From: Clostridiales bacterium
GTDB lineage: Bacteria; Bacillota; Clostridia; Lachnospirales; Lachnospiraceae
Reading direction: 5' to 3'
Length of the DNA: 64,000 nucleotides
Assembly (NCBI GenBank): GCA_015655075.1
Contig: JAATFT010000091.1
Coordinates: 1 to 64,000, forward strand
The notes under the pieces are model-generated. The model worked only from the letters and a program-made list of their open reading frames with translations. It did not search any database and was not told the origin of the DNA. This document shows positions 8,418 to 16,814 of the stretch, piece by piece. A program made the position numbers and the translations under genes. How positions within the stretch are numbered: the stretch's first letter is position 1; every line of letters begins with the position of its first letter.

Positions 8418-9161
8418 TTATTTGCCCATAACGTCATTTAAATAAGAAAGTAAACCAAGGTGAATTGCCCAGGCCAGCTTTTCCTGGTAGTTTTCATCAA
8501 TTAATAAAGCCGCCTGCGAACTGTTGGATAAATACCCGCATTCCACAATAACGATTGGGCATCGGGTCTTTTTTAACATATAATAGCTGTCGTTAGCTTT
8601 AGCCAGTCTTTTATTACCATCCTGCAGGCTTTTCTTTAACTGGTCCTGCATAACTTCAGCAAATTCTTTCCCTCCCTGGGAGCCGGTAAAATAAAAAACC
8701 TGGGCGCCTTTTATACTTTCCTGGGTAAAACTGTTCTGATGTATACTTATGGCCAGCACTGCATCGCTGTTATTTATAATATCCACCCGTTTTCGCATAT
8801 CAACGGCCTTTTTATTGGAATCACTTTCTGAATAAAGTCCGCTGTCATCTTCCCTTATCATAATGACATTGATATCATTAAGCTCCAATAAATCCCGCAG
8901 TTTCAATGCGATACTTAAATTTATATCCTTCTCCAGAGCACCGTTAATACCCACTTTGCCGGGATCCCTGCCTCCATGACCGGCATCCACTGCTATGGTC
9001 AACTTTTCTCCCTTTTTTGGGGTATCCGATGCCAAGCCTGCCCGTTTCATAACATTCACGGCAGGATCCGCCAACAGCAGTATGGATAAACTGACCATGA
9101 TTAAAAATAAAACATTAAAATATTTTCTGAGTCCTTTACCTTTCATAAATTCTACCAACAT
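8418..9161 (-). CDS. cwlD: N-acetylmuramoyl-L-alanine amidase, CwlD-like
   Basis: This 247-residue Amidase_3 protein has an N-terminal membrane anchor/signal segment (about residues 13-32) and a zinc amidase domain. It shows AVDAGHGGRDPGKVG (zinc His), a KDINLSIALKLRDLL zinc Glu helix, ISIHQNS (zinc His) and VIVECGYLSNSSQ (catalytic Glu). The size and single domain fit CwlD, which removes peptide side chains during spore cortex synthesis so that muramic-delta-lactam can form. Two starts are possible (MLVEF or MKGKG, five codons apart), and neither has a strong ribosome binding site. It lies downstream of the GH18 gene on the same strand, both probably acting on peptidoglycan. Confidence 0.85.
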   Translation of the reverse strand: MLVEFMKGKGLRKYFNVLFLIMVSLSILLLADPAVNVMKRAGLASDTPKKGEKLTIAVDAGHGGRDPGKVGINGALEKDINLSIALKLRDLLELNDINVIMIREDDSGLYSESDSNKKAVDMRKRVDIINNSDAVLAISIHQNSFTQESIKGAQVFYFTGSQGGKEFAEVMQDQLKKSLQDGNKRLAKANDSYYMLKKTRCPIVIVECGYLSNSSQAALLIDENYQEKLAWAIHLGLLSYLNDVMGK

Positions 9162-9233
9162 TCCGAGGCTTTAATATATTCTATGAAAGGAAATACTTTA
9201 CTATGAATTGAGTATTTAATTGTAATTATACAT

Positions 9234-10940
9234 TTAATTTAAGTATTTATTAATAACATCCCAAATACTTTCTTTTTCAAGCCCTAGCTTCCAGCACGCA
9301 ATTCCCGCCATGTCAGCCTGGGTAATCAGTTTTAATTTAGTTTTTATGGAATCTTCCTCTTCCAGCCAAATCTTATAAGTGGCGCCGTCTTTCTCATATT
9401 CGCCATAATATTGTCCGGTTTCATCATCCCATTTTGGTTCGATCCCATTATCCTGTAATAAAGCCTGGGCACCGGACATACCATAAGCTTTCGAAGTAAC
9501 TGAAACATTACCGTCTTTATCCGTAGTTTCTTTCCACTGTCTTGTATAAAAAGGAATACCTATAATAACCCTTTCCTTTGGTACCATTTCCAATATACTG
9601 TTAATTGCATCCTCTACAAACCCGATGGAAGCTACGGAACCGCTTTCCTCAGAATTCCCATGATGTTCATCATATGCCATGACAATCAAATAATCCGCTA
9701 CCGTTCCCTGTTCCTCCCTGTCATAATAAGCCGTATAGCTGGTGGGAACATAATTATCAATAGATAATACAATACTATTATTTCTGCACATTACGGAGAG
9801 CTCACGGATGAATTCTATATAATCGGCACCTGCTTCTTGCGAAATATTTTCAAAGTCAATATTAATCCCGTCTAAGTTATATTGGTCTGCCTCTTCCATC
9901 AACTCCCGAATTAATTTTTCTCTTCTGGAAGTATAGGAAAGTAACGAAGCCATATCTACCTCCGCACTAAAGTCATCCGCCAGTGCCCATACCTCAATTC
10001 CAAGGGAATGGGCCTTTTCCACATAGCTTTTATCTGCAAGGGAATCAATAGAGCCTTCATTGTCAACAATTTTAAACCAGGTGGGGGATACCGTAGTGAC
10101 TCCCTGGGTCTTATTAAGAAGGTAGGTTAAATTATCATTGGCATCCATATTGGTCACCTGATGCCAAACCAGATTAATGGTTCCGTCCTTCTTTATGTGG
10201 GTATACTCCGGAGCTTTATAATCGCTTTTTACCGTATCATAATCAGATTCTGCCACATGCTTATTCTTTACATAACCAATAATACCGTCTTCTGTCATAA
10301 CCTTGCTGAAACCTCCCTTAGTTACTTCGTCGGTATCCACATAGGTCAAAATCTGATCCGGCTTAAGTTCAACCAATATATCACCTTTAATACTGGGCTC
10401 ATATCTTAACTGGGTGGCCTTTTTAACCGTAGTAAATAAATAATCCTCCCATTTATACTGGATCACAATCCGGTTGGGCGTTTTGTAATACTCATAGCGC
10501 ATGTCGGAATATTGTTTTACAAAATCCGCGGCTATATATACCTCATTATCTTTTATTGTAACAATGGGATAATTCGTTTTCTTTTTATCTTCATTGATAT
10601 AATAAACAGCACTGCCTGCCTTTGTTTTAATCACTTCGGTGGGAGTGGTATAACTAAGAATTTTCTCATTGGTATCCCAATAAAACCTTTTATTCAGCAT
10701 TTCCACTACCGTATCATAATCCAGATAAACATTTCCGTCCTCCAACAGGGCCTTTTTATCAGAGATCTTATCCTGCATAATTACCATAACTTCATCCGAG
10801 TTCAATTTATAGTATTCCGTCAGCTCCATTACCTTGTCACTAGGTGTAAATTTCTTAACAATTGCAGCGCCAACAAGAATTGCAATTAAAACCAAAGCAA
10901 CAGACGTGCCGATAATTGCCAGTTTTGTTCTTTTATCCAT
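9234..10940 (-). CDS. Membrane-anchored GH18 protein with SH3-type domain
   Basis: This 568-residue protein has a membrane segment (about residues 9-30), a region like the copper amine oxidase N-terminal stalk domain (about 45-150), an SH3b-like domain (about 155-220) and a GH18 domain (about 240-560). GH18 is shown by YNLDGINIDFENIS, the DxxDxDxE pattern ending in the catalytic Glu, and by YDEHHG and IPFYTRQW. Such proteins (relatives of SleL/YaaH) cut glycan chains of peptidoglycan, often in spore cortex. The second of two nearby ATGs is chosen because GGAGG lies 6 nt before it; the first abuts GGAGG. A palindrome AGAGTACTCT lies 22 nt upstream of this start. Confidence 0.85.
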   Translation of the reverse strand: MDKRTKLAIIGTSVALVLIAILVGAAIVKKFTPSDKVMELTEYYKLNSDEVMVIMQDKISDKKALLEDGNVYLDYDTVVEMLNKRFYWDTNEKILSYTTPTEVIKTKAGSAVYYINEDKKKTNYPIVTIKDNEVYIAADFVKQYSDMRYEYYKTPNRIVIQYKWEDYLFTTVKKATQLRYEPSIKGDILVELKPDQILTYVDTDEVTKGGFSKVMTEDGIIGYVKNKHVAESDYDTVKSDYKAPEYTHIKKDGTINLVWHQVTNMDANDNLTYLLNKTQGVTTVSPTWFKIVDNEGSIDSLADKSYVEKAHSLGIEVWALADDFSAEVDMASLLSYTSRREKLIRELMEEADQYNLDGINIDFENISQEAGADYIEFIRELSVMCRNNSIVLSIDNYVPTSYTAYYDREEQGTVADYLIVMAYDEHHGNSEESGSVASIGFVEDAINSILEMVPKERVIIGIPFYTRQWKETTDKDGNVSVTSKAYGMSGAQALLQDNGIEPKWDDETGQYYGEYEKDGATYKIWLEEEDSIKTKLKLITQADMAGIACWKLGLEKESIWDVINKYLN

Positions 10941-10962
10941 ACTCATCCTCCTGATATAATGT

Positions 10963-10972
10963 AGAGTACTCT
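10963..10972. promoter_or_regulatory. AGAGTACTCT palindrome upstream of the GH18 gene
   Basis: A perfect 10-bp palindrome lies 22 nt before the GH18 start codon, followed by TTTTTCGGAA on the plus strand. The same decamer or its core lies 21-22 nt upstream of the cellulase and amt starts and forms the ends of the 163-bp elements. It is either an operator or an element footprint. Confidence 0.45.
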
Positions 10973-11633
10973 TTTTCGGAAGTACTGATTCACTTTACCA
11001 TTATAGCATTGAATTAACATACCGTCATTATTTAAATCGACTTTTTTATAAATAAATACTTATAAATCCCCCCAAACGGATACAAATCCGGCTTCATGAG
11101 CAGCAAGATACTGACAAATACCCTGCCACATCTGCGCATCCCGCCTGGAAGATTTTTTATTTCATAGGAAATTCATGGAATTTCCTGTTATTGATAGAAT
11201 TTCCTGTTATTCACGAAGTTTTCTGCTATTCACAGAATTTTCTGCTATTCACGGAATTTCCTATGAAATAAAACAGGGATTGCCTTGTAAGAAGCAATCC
11301 CCGAAAATATAGAATATTATATGTCCGGTTTCTCTATTTATCAAGGTTTCTGTCTTTTATATTGAGGATACGGTTTGACAGGCCCTTTCGTTAATATGTT
11401 ATTTCATCCCGGACTATTTCATTTTAACCAACATAAAAAGGTGCATATGACAACTTAGGTTAATGACAGCAATGTATTTTAGATAAGAAGGTCATTTTGT
11501 GATATGTTATACTTACCAAATAAATTGCTTTTATATCGAATAGGAAATTGCATCCTGTTCAATATAAATTCTTCTATATTTTAAGCTTGATTAAAATACT
11601 TAATCTAAGAAGCGTGGGACTTACTTGTAAAAG
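10973..11633. other. Intergenic gap with tandem GGAATTTCCT repeats
   Basis: This 660-bp gap lies between the GH18 gene and the ParA-like gene, with no credible coding frame. At 11158-11263 about five copies of a 22-23 bp unit (like ATTCACAGAATTTTCTGCT) lie between inverted ends, TTTCATAGGAAATTC and GAATTTCCTATGAAA. A smaller GAATAGGAAATTGCATCCT hairpin lies at about 11538-11562. The sequence 11604-11640 resembles 272-306 near the other end of the window. Confidence 0.6.
11158..11263. repeat. Palindrome with internal 22-bp tandem repeats
   Basis: The ends ATTTCATAGGAAATTC and GAATTTCCTATGAAAT are inverted copies. Between them the unit GAATTTCCTGTTATTCAC and variants (GAAGTTTTCTGCTATTCAC, GAATTTTCTGCTATTCAC) recur in tandem. 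It looks like an expanded member of the short GGAAAT palindrome family seen at 3005-3035 and 24635-24661. Confidence 0.7.
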
Positions 11634-12284
11634 CTAAATAAGTTTCTGAAATAAATGAATTACAGGATCAGACAATGTAAACGGATCCGGCTCATATGGT
11701 ATTCCATAGATTTTTCTCTTCAGTTTTTTTATACCCTCCTTTATTACCTTATTCTTAGCAAAAGGAATTGCATAAATCCATTGTTCACAGTTCTTAATAT
11801 GCGCACTGTTGTTTATAAACCTTTCCAGTTCATGCTTTTTCCATACAGCCAGACTGCTTACCACTATTTTTTTATCACAACGCAAAAATTCGCTCTTATT
11901 TTTGACCATATCCGTGCCGAAATCCAGAATTACACAGTCGTACTTATCCCCTATAATCTCCGGTATTCCTTGCAGGTTCCTGTCTTTATAAAAGGTTACC
12001 CGATGTATGGTAAAAGAATTCGGATTATAACCATCTATGGATGAACCAAAGAAATATAGTTGCAGAAATTGCAGGTCATTCCCAGGTTGGCATTCTATAA
12101 AGGCAGTTTTTTGTCCGAGACATTCACTAAGGTAATTTGCCAGTAAAATTCCAAGATGAGTCACTCCTGCACCGCTATGTGTTCCAATTATTCCAATGAT
12201 GAGTTTCCCCTGTGCTTTTTCCCTGGTCAGTTTTTTCATTAAGATCCGTTCTCTTTGCATATTTATGCACCCTGCCTCTGCCAT
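11634..12284 (-). CDS. ParA/MinD-like protein with degenerate Walker A
   Basis: This 216-residue protein (or slightly shorter) has the start of a SIMIBI-class ATPase: LIIGIIGTHSGAGVTHLGILLANYL, then a TAFIECQ strand and YDCVILDFGTDM (Walker B-like). The P-loop lysines are missing: where ParA has GKT or GKS this protein has GVT. It may therefore bind nucleotide weakly or not at all, as in some CpaE/TadZ proteins. Its end, GIPYEPDPF, is also found at the end of the upstream kinase's C-terminal domain, so the two domains are probably duplicates. The frame overlaps the kinase gene by 110 bp. A Met at 12239 (MKKLTREK) is a likely alternative start and would still overlap. Function unknown. Confidence 0.7.
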   Translation of the reverse strand: MAEAGCINMQRERILMKKLTREKAQGKLIIGIIGTHSGAGVTHLGILLANYLSECLGQKTAFIECQPGNDLQFLQLYFFGSSIDGYNPNSFTIHRVTFYKDRNLQGIPEIIGDKYDCVILDFGTDMVKNKSEFLRCDKKIVVSSLAVWKKHELERFINNSAHIKNCEQWIYAIPFAKNKVIKEGIKKLKRKIYGIPYEPDPFTLSDPVIHLFQKLI

Positions 12285-13632
12285 ATATTAAATTTTTTAT
12301 GAAATCCTCCAGATATTCATTATCTGTCGATTTATAAGGATCGGGTTCATAAGGGGTTCGGTAGCAGTCAAGCTTGTCCATATGTTTTACTATTTTTCTA
12401 TATTGATTTCCGTTCAAAAAATTAAATAGGTATTTAATATTTTTCTCGCTCCTTAGAAGCCGTAGTACCTTTTCCGTTTCCTTTAATTCCCATTCCTTGG
12501 CGCCGGCTACGATAAGTTTTATATCCGCCTTTAAAAAATCTTCCAGTTTGCTGTCGTCCATACATCCGTAATCAACGACCGTTACCGGATAATCTTCCTT
12601 TTTATATGGGAGATTCCTTTTATAAGCCGGCATTGTGTAACAATTAAATATTTGACAGATACCGTCGGTTGTCTTTATATTCTGATATCTGTTAAGAATT
12701 GCAGAAATGTGGCAGGAATCATTATTTTCCACATATAGAGCTTTTTTACCATTTTTGTTGAAATAAGTTGTGATAAGAACAGCCAGATGCGTTGTTCCAA
12801 CTCTGTGCTGGGTACCTGCAATGGCTATGCTTACGGATTCCCCGGTATCTGAATTACCGATTAATTTCCTGTGATTTATTCCTAATAATTTATTTTTTAA
12901 CACCTGTACGGATGAATACCGCAGGAGCGGATTATACCTTAAACATTGATGTATTATATGCTGCAAAGGCCTGGAACAATGTCTTAATAATTCCTTTTGA
13001 CGCCTTTTAGAAAGCTGTATGACATAAGCTGTCCCGGTAACCATATAATAAAGTAAAGAGCCGAGTCCATATATATCCGTCCGCTCATCCGGCATATGGT
13101 CCGTATATAATTCGGGTGCCGCATATCCTTTCGTCCCCAGGGAAAATTTTCTGTCCTTAAGACGGTTTTTAAAGCTGGAAGCACCAAAATCAATGAGTTT
13201 GACCACATTACCCGAAATAATAATATTCTCCGGTTTTAAATCTAAATATAAAATTGGATTATCAAGGGAGTAAAGATATTGCAATAAATCACAAATTTGA
13301 ATTGCAAAATTAATAATAAGATCTTCTTTAAATTGCCGGTATCGTTCTCTCAATACCTTTAAAGACATGCCCTCTATATACTGCTCTATAATATAAGAGT
13401 TATTCGCATCCTCTTCAAAATCATATATGACAGGTATACATGAGTGCTTAAGATTTTTTAGAATATATGCCTCATTAAGCAGCTGCTCACGCAGGATATT
13501 ATCCTTACTGATCCGCTTAATGGCCCTGAGGGATTTTAATTTGATATGTTCCGCCAAATACACGTCAGCACTACCCCCTCGTCCCAACGCTTTTATAATT
13601 CGGTATTTCTGAAACCATATCTGGTCTGTCAT
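12175..13632 (-). CDS. Ser/Thr protein kinase fused to a ParA-like domain
   Basis: The first 255 of 485 residues are a Hanks-type kinase: LGRGGSADVYLAEH (glycine loop, 17-29), AIK with Lys39, LYLDLKPEN (catalytic Asp131), IDFG (Asp148) and GTKGYAAPE. All catalytic residues are present, though the HRD motif is YLD. It lacks the PASTA repeats and membrane segment of PrkC/Stk1. Residues about 265-460 form a ParA/MinD-like domain with the degenerate P-loop AGTQHRVGTTH, which lacks the Lys, then VVDYG in place of a Walker B Asp motif, and the tail RTPYEPDPY. The start has GGAGAG next to the ATG. The downstream ParA-like gene overlaps and is a likely partner. Confidence 0.85.
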   Translation of the reverse strand: MTDQIWFQKYRIIKALGRGGSADVYLAEHIKLKSLRAIKRISKDNILREQLLNEAYILKNLKHSCIPVIYDFEEDANNSYIIEQYIEGMSLKVLRERYRQFKEDLIINFAIQICDLLQYLYSLDNPILYLDLKPENIIISGNVVKLIDFGASSFKNRLKDRKFSLGTKGYAAPELYTDHMPDERTDIYGLGSLLYYMVTGTAYVIQLSKRRQKELLRHCSRPLQHIIHQCLRYNPLLRYSSVQVLKNKLLGINHRKLIGNSDTGESVSIAIAGTQHRVGTTHLAVLITTYFNKNGKKALYVENNDSCHISAILNRYQNIKTTDGICQIFNCYTMPAYKRNLPYKKEDYPVTVVDYGCMDDSKLEDFLKADIKLIVAGAKEWELKETEKVLRLLRSEKNIKYLFNFLNGNQYRKIVKHMDKLDCYRTPYEPDPYKSTDNEYLEDFIKNLIYGRGRVHKYAKRTDLNEKTDQGKSTGETHHWNNWNT

Positions 13633-13998
13633 TCTCTCCTTTCCTATTAGGATAAATACAGAAAAATATAATTTTCATTCTGATTAAATAAACCAGGTAA
13701 TCCTGATATTTATTATATATCATCTTGCTTTACTACACAACTATTTTTCCTTCGACTCTTTTACTAAACTTTTCTCATTTATTTGGTTATATTGTTAGTA
13801 AGTAATTTTATTAAATTATGGAAAATGAAGTAAATATTTAATAAATCTTTCACAAATAATCATATTGACTTTATTTCACATTTAAATTATACTTTGTTTA
13901 CAACATAGTAAAGGGTGTTTTTATACCTTTAAATAAAGCATGTTGTAACTCTTTAATCTATTTATTCCAGGCCAGCACATAGAAAAGGATGTGATTCT
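13633..13998. other. Divergent promoter region, kinase/mecA
   Basis: This AT-rich 366-bp gap contains the mecA promoter at 13865-13893. No other structure stands out. The kinase promoter must be in the left part but no convincing -35/-10 pair was found. Confidence 0.5.
13865..13893 (+). promoter_or_regulatory. Vegetative-type promoter for mecA
   Basis: TTGACT (13865-13870) and TATACT (13888-13893) are separated by 17 bp, close to the sigma-A consensus. The start codon is 105 bp downstream, leaving a leader of roughly 95 nt. Confidence 0.7.
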
Positions 13999-14790
13999 AT
14001 GAAGATAGAGAAAATAAGTGAACGCCAGATTCGCTGTACTTTAAGCAGAGATGATTTAGTAGACCGTGAATTACGAATTAGTGAGCTCGCTTACGGAAGC
14101 GAGAAAGCAAAGGCCTTATTTCGAGATATGATGCAACAAGCAAACTATGAATTTGGTTTCGAAGCAGAGGATATTCCCTTGATGATAGAAGCCATTCCGG
14201 TTTCGCCTGAGTGTTTAATTTTAGTGATAACAAAGGTTGAAGATCCGGACGAATTGGATACCCGTTTTTCAAAATTTTCACCGGATTCAGATGAACATGG
14301 CGATTCCGATGACGAGGCAGATGATTCTTATGCGGATGAGATTATTAATTGTTTTGATCAGATGGATGAGTTAATCAGTGATCCTCCCGAAGATGAAAAA
14401 GATGATTTTGTTCCTCTTGCCGAAGCTTTATCCATTAATAAAGATGATTCCCAGGAAGAAGAAACCGCCGGTCAGAAAAGTGTGTCCTACCAGACTAACC
14501 TAATAAAAGTATACTCATTTAAATCACTTAGTGAAGTAACCAAATTATCAAGCGTAATAGTTGCTTATTACAAAGGTGCCAACAGTTTATATAAAAACCC
14601 TATAAATTCCGTGTATTATCTGGTTATTACGAAATCCGATCATACACCGGAAGAATTCAATAAGATTTGTAATATTATTTCTGAATATGGCAGAGCAGAA
14701 CGTACAACCTATGCAAGTCCGTATTATTACGAAGAGCATTTTGAATCAATTATAAAAAATACTGCAATTCAGATATTATCTGCTTTATAA
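13999..14790 (+). CDS. mecA: Adaptor protein MecA
   Basis: MecA proteins recruit substrates such as ComK to the ClpCP protease. The N-terminal domain (1-95) begins MKIEKISERQIRCTLSRDDL and includes LFRDMMQQANYEFGFEAED and PLMIEAIPVSPECLILVITK, a classic MecA N-terminal pattern. A long acidic linker (about 95-160, rich in Asp/Glu) leads to the C-terminal ClpC-binding domain (about 170-263, with KVYSFKSLSEVTKLS and YEEHFESIIKNTAIQIL). At 263 residues it is longer than the Bacillus protein because of the linker. GGATGTG lies 6-7 nt upstream of the ATG. It is monocistronic, between its own promoter and terminator. Confidence 0.9.
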   Translation: MKIEKISERQIRCTLSRDDLVDRELRISELAYGSEKAKALFRDMMQQANYEFGFEAEDIPLMIEAIPVSPECLILVITKVEDPDELDTRFSKFSPDSDEHGDSDDEADDSYADEIINCFDQMDELISDPPEDEKDDFVPLAEALSINKDDSQEEETAGQKSVSYQTNLIKVYSFKSLSEVTKLSSVIVAYYKGANSLYKNPINSVYYLVITKSDHTPEEFNKICNIISEYGRAERTTYASPYYYEEHFESIIKNTAIQILSAL

Positions 14791-14847
14791 TCGTCTTGCA
14801 ATTAAGTAATATCACAAAACCGTTCTGTAAAGAATTCCCGTAAAATG

Positions 14848-14880
14848 AATGACCTCCGCCGTTGGCGGAGGTCATATTTT
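14848..14880 (+). terminator. Rho-independent terminator of mecA
   Basis: AATGACCTCCGCC and GGCGGAGGTCAT form a 12-bp GC-rich stem with a GTT-type loop, followed by ATTTTATATAT. It lies 58 bp after the mecA stop codon. Confidence 0.8.
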
Positions 14881-15041
14881 ATATATTTATTGTAAACGAC
14901 AAAAAACACAGGGAACGGCAAGCTAAGACTCTGGCATTTGCACGCTGCCTCGCTATCACTTCAGTAAATTTTCTGTAAATTTCTATCACATAATTTCAAT
15001 CACATAAAAAGAGTTTGACAGGAAATTTCCTATTCGATAAA

Positions 15042-15078
15042 AAACTGCCCGGAAAATTTATATCATCCCAGGCAGTTT
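15042..15078 (-). terminator. Terminator of the DUF1858 gene
   Basis: Read on the minus strand, AAACTGCC and GGCAGTTTTTT form a stem ending in a T-run, 43 bp past the stop codon. The neighbouring 15018-15036 carries a small GGAAATTTCC palindrome. Confidence 0.7.
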
Positions 15079-15120
15079 AATTGTCAACCGAACAGTATAA
15101 CATATATCCTGCAATTGTCA

Positions 15121-15324
15121 TTATTTTGTTTCAAGATATTCATTAATTGTTTCTACTAATTCATCTGAATCCATTCCATGAACCATTGCAGCTTCTTCTA
15201 AAGATTCTAACTGAGATGCGGGACAACCGAGACAATGCATGCCGGCTGCCAATAAAATCGGTATGACTCCCTCATCAATCATGATAAGTTCACCAATTGT
15301 TATATCCTTTGAAACCTGTGCCAT
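15121..15324 (-). CDS. DUF1858 domain small redox-type protein
   Basis: The 67-residue protein matches the DUF1858 pattern: an N-terminal [31 protein letters not shown], with two Cys in a CxxC arrangement, then a helix ending [10 protein letters not shown]. In this family the motif often sits next to or in hybrid cluster and other redox proteins, so a role in metal or redox chemistry is possible but unproven. AGGAGG 7 nt before the chosen ATG fixes the start; an earlier ATG would lie upstream of that site. Divergent from the ferredoxin gene, with 313 bp between them. Confidence 0.8.
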   Translation of the reverse strand: MAQVSKDITIGELIMIDEGVIPILLAAGMHCLGCPASQLESLEEAAMVHGMDSDELVETINEYLETK

Positions 15325-15637
15325 GTGCTTACCTCCTTGCATTTATCTTAAACAATTATTTCTAATTAGTATGTGGCCATTTTAATTATAATCCATGTTT
15401 TATAAATCGTCAAGAGTTTAATTTTGAGAGACCACAATCTAAAAAGGGACTTCAATTGCAAAACTATATTTTTCTTTTGGCATGTATATATGCGGAAATT
15501 TATTTTAATAAGTTTTTATCCAGATATTTGTCGGATCTTCCTGGCAGGAATGATATAGAAATTTATATATTTAACTTGTATTATATTTGGTTTTATATTA
15601 AAATAGTGAAGAAAAATGAAATAGGAGGTACATAATC

Positions 15638-15805
15638 ATGGCATACAAAATTTCTGACGAATGTGTAAGCTGCGGCGCCTGCGCCAGCGAATGTCCGGTA
15701 GGAGCTATTTCCGAAGGTGCAGGTCATTATGAAATTGACCCTGCTACTTGTTTGGATTGTGGTTCTTGTGCAGCTGTCTGTCCAACCGGCGCAATTGAAG
15801 CTTAA
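15638..15805 (+). CDS. fdx: 2[4Fe-4S] ferredoxin
   Basis: This 55-residue clostridial-type ferredoxin starts MAYKISDECVSCGACASECP and has a second cluster motif CLDCGSCAAVCPTGAIEA, so both CxxCxxCxxxCP sets are complete. It is a low-potential electron carrier for pyruvate:ferredoxin oxidoreductase, hydrogenase and related enzymes. AGGAGG lies 10 nt upstream of the ATG, with an intervening sequence of TACATAATC. A weak hairpin (CCAGGG/CCCCTGG, about 15819-15856) follows the gene. It is short but unambiguous because of the eight spaced cysteines. Confidence 0.96.
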   Translation: MAYKISDECVSCGACASECPVGAISEGAGHYEIDPATCLDCGSCAAVCPTGAIEA

Positions 15806-15982
15806 TATATCCAAAATTCCAGGGACTGCCGGAACGAATTTTTCCCCAGCCCCTGGTTTTTCAGGTTTATAAATACCTTGAGGTGATTTATAATATTAAT
15901 AATATTCTCAATTCATATGAAAAATACTCTTCGCTTCTTTTAGATTTCCAAATATTCTTTTTCTTCTTCCATGTACTCCTTC

Positions 15983-16645
15983 TTATATCCTGCTCCTATG
16001 AAAAAGTCCTTTTTTTCTTTTAAACCGGTCAACTTTTGCAGCTGCAAATTCTGTATGGCTAATCTGTAATTCACGCAATGTACGATCAAACTGTTTAAAG
16101 CGTTCTTCCTCCCGTTCCTCTTTAACCCTGAGTAGGAAATCCATTTCTTTAGTAACACTTTTTGTGACCGCATCACTCACCGAGTCGGATAAAGATTCAT
16201 TATTATCCCTTATGGCATCCGTAATCAGCTTATTCATAATTGCCTTAAATTGATCCATCTTTCCGGAGGATTTTTCTACTAAACTGTCCTTTTCTTCTAT
16301 ATCGGTCCCCTGAACGGATAAAGAAGCCTGATTATTTTGTCCAAGAATTGTGTCCATGTACTTTTTATCCCATTCTTGTTGCATTTTTACAACTTCCGCT
16401 TTATCCAATTTGCTTAATTTTTGAATTTCCGGCAAAAGCATTTTAATTGCACGCAGCTGGTATCCTTTTTCCTTTAAGATTTTAACCGCCTTTAAAACCT
16501 CAATATCCTCTTCCCTATAATACCGGTGACCCATTTCATTTCTTAGTATATGTAAATCTAATTCTTCCTCCCAATACCGTAATGTATGCTGTTCAATATC
16601 TATTCTTTTCGAGGCCTCCGATATCATATATCGAGTTTCGCGCAT
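15983..16645 (-). CDS. MerR family regulator with long C-terminal helix
   Basis: This 220-residue protein starts with a MerR winged helix: YMISEASKRIDIEQHTLRYWEEEL, then MGHRYYREEDIEVLKAVKILKEKGYQLRAIKMLL. The C-terminal 150 residues are rich in Lys/Glu and predicted to be helical, with no metal-binding cysteines. RacA and other chromosome-anchoring proteins share this layout, but a transcriptional role is equally possible. AGGAGG lies 7 nt upstream of the ATG. It lies downstream of dnaB, 170 bp away and on the same strand. Confidence 0.8.
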   Translation of the reverse strand: MRETRYMISEASKRIDIEQHTLRYWEEELDLHILRNEMGHRYYREEDIEVLKAVKILKEKGYQLRAIKMLLPEIQKLSKLDKAEVVKMQQEWDKKYMDTILGQNNQASLSVQGTDIEEKDSLVEKSSGKMDQFKAIMNKLITDAIRDNNESLSDSVSDAVTKSVTKEMDFLLRVKEEREEERFKQFDRTLRELQISHTEFAAAKVDRFKRKKGLFHRSRI

Positions 16646-16814
16646 GGCTCTTCCTCCTCTGCCAGTTGTAATTTTTTTACACTTCTTTTATTATATCACA
16701 GCAGGATTCCATTGCAATACGTTGAGAGTACTTTTTCAATTAACTTGTCGACAAGGTCTGGCAGAAGCTTGTCCCACTCTCCAGTCCTTGACATATTCCT
16801 ACGGCAAACCCCAG

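Noticed and set aside
11158-11263. CRISPR array candidate
   Set aside because: The 22-bp units are contiguous without spacers, and no cas genes are present.
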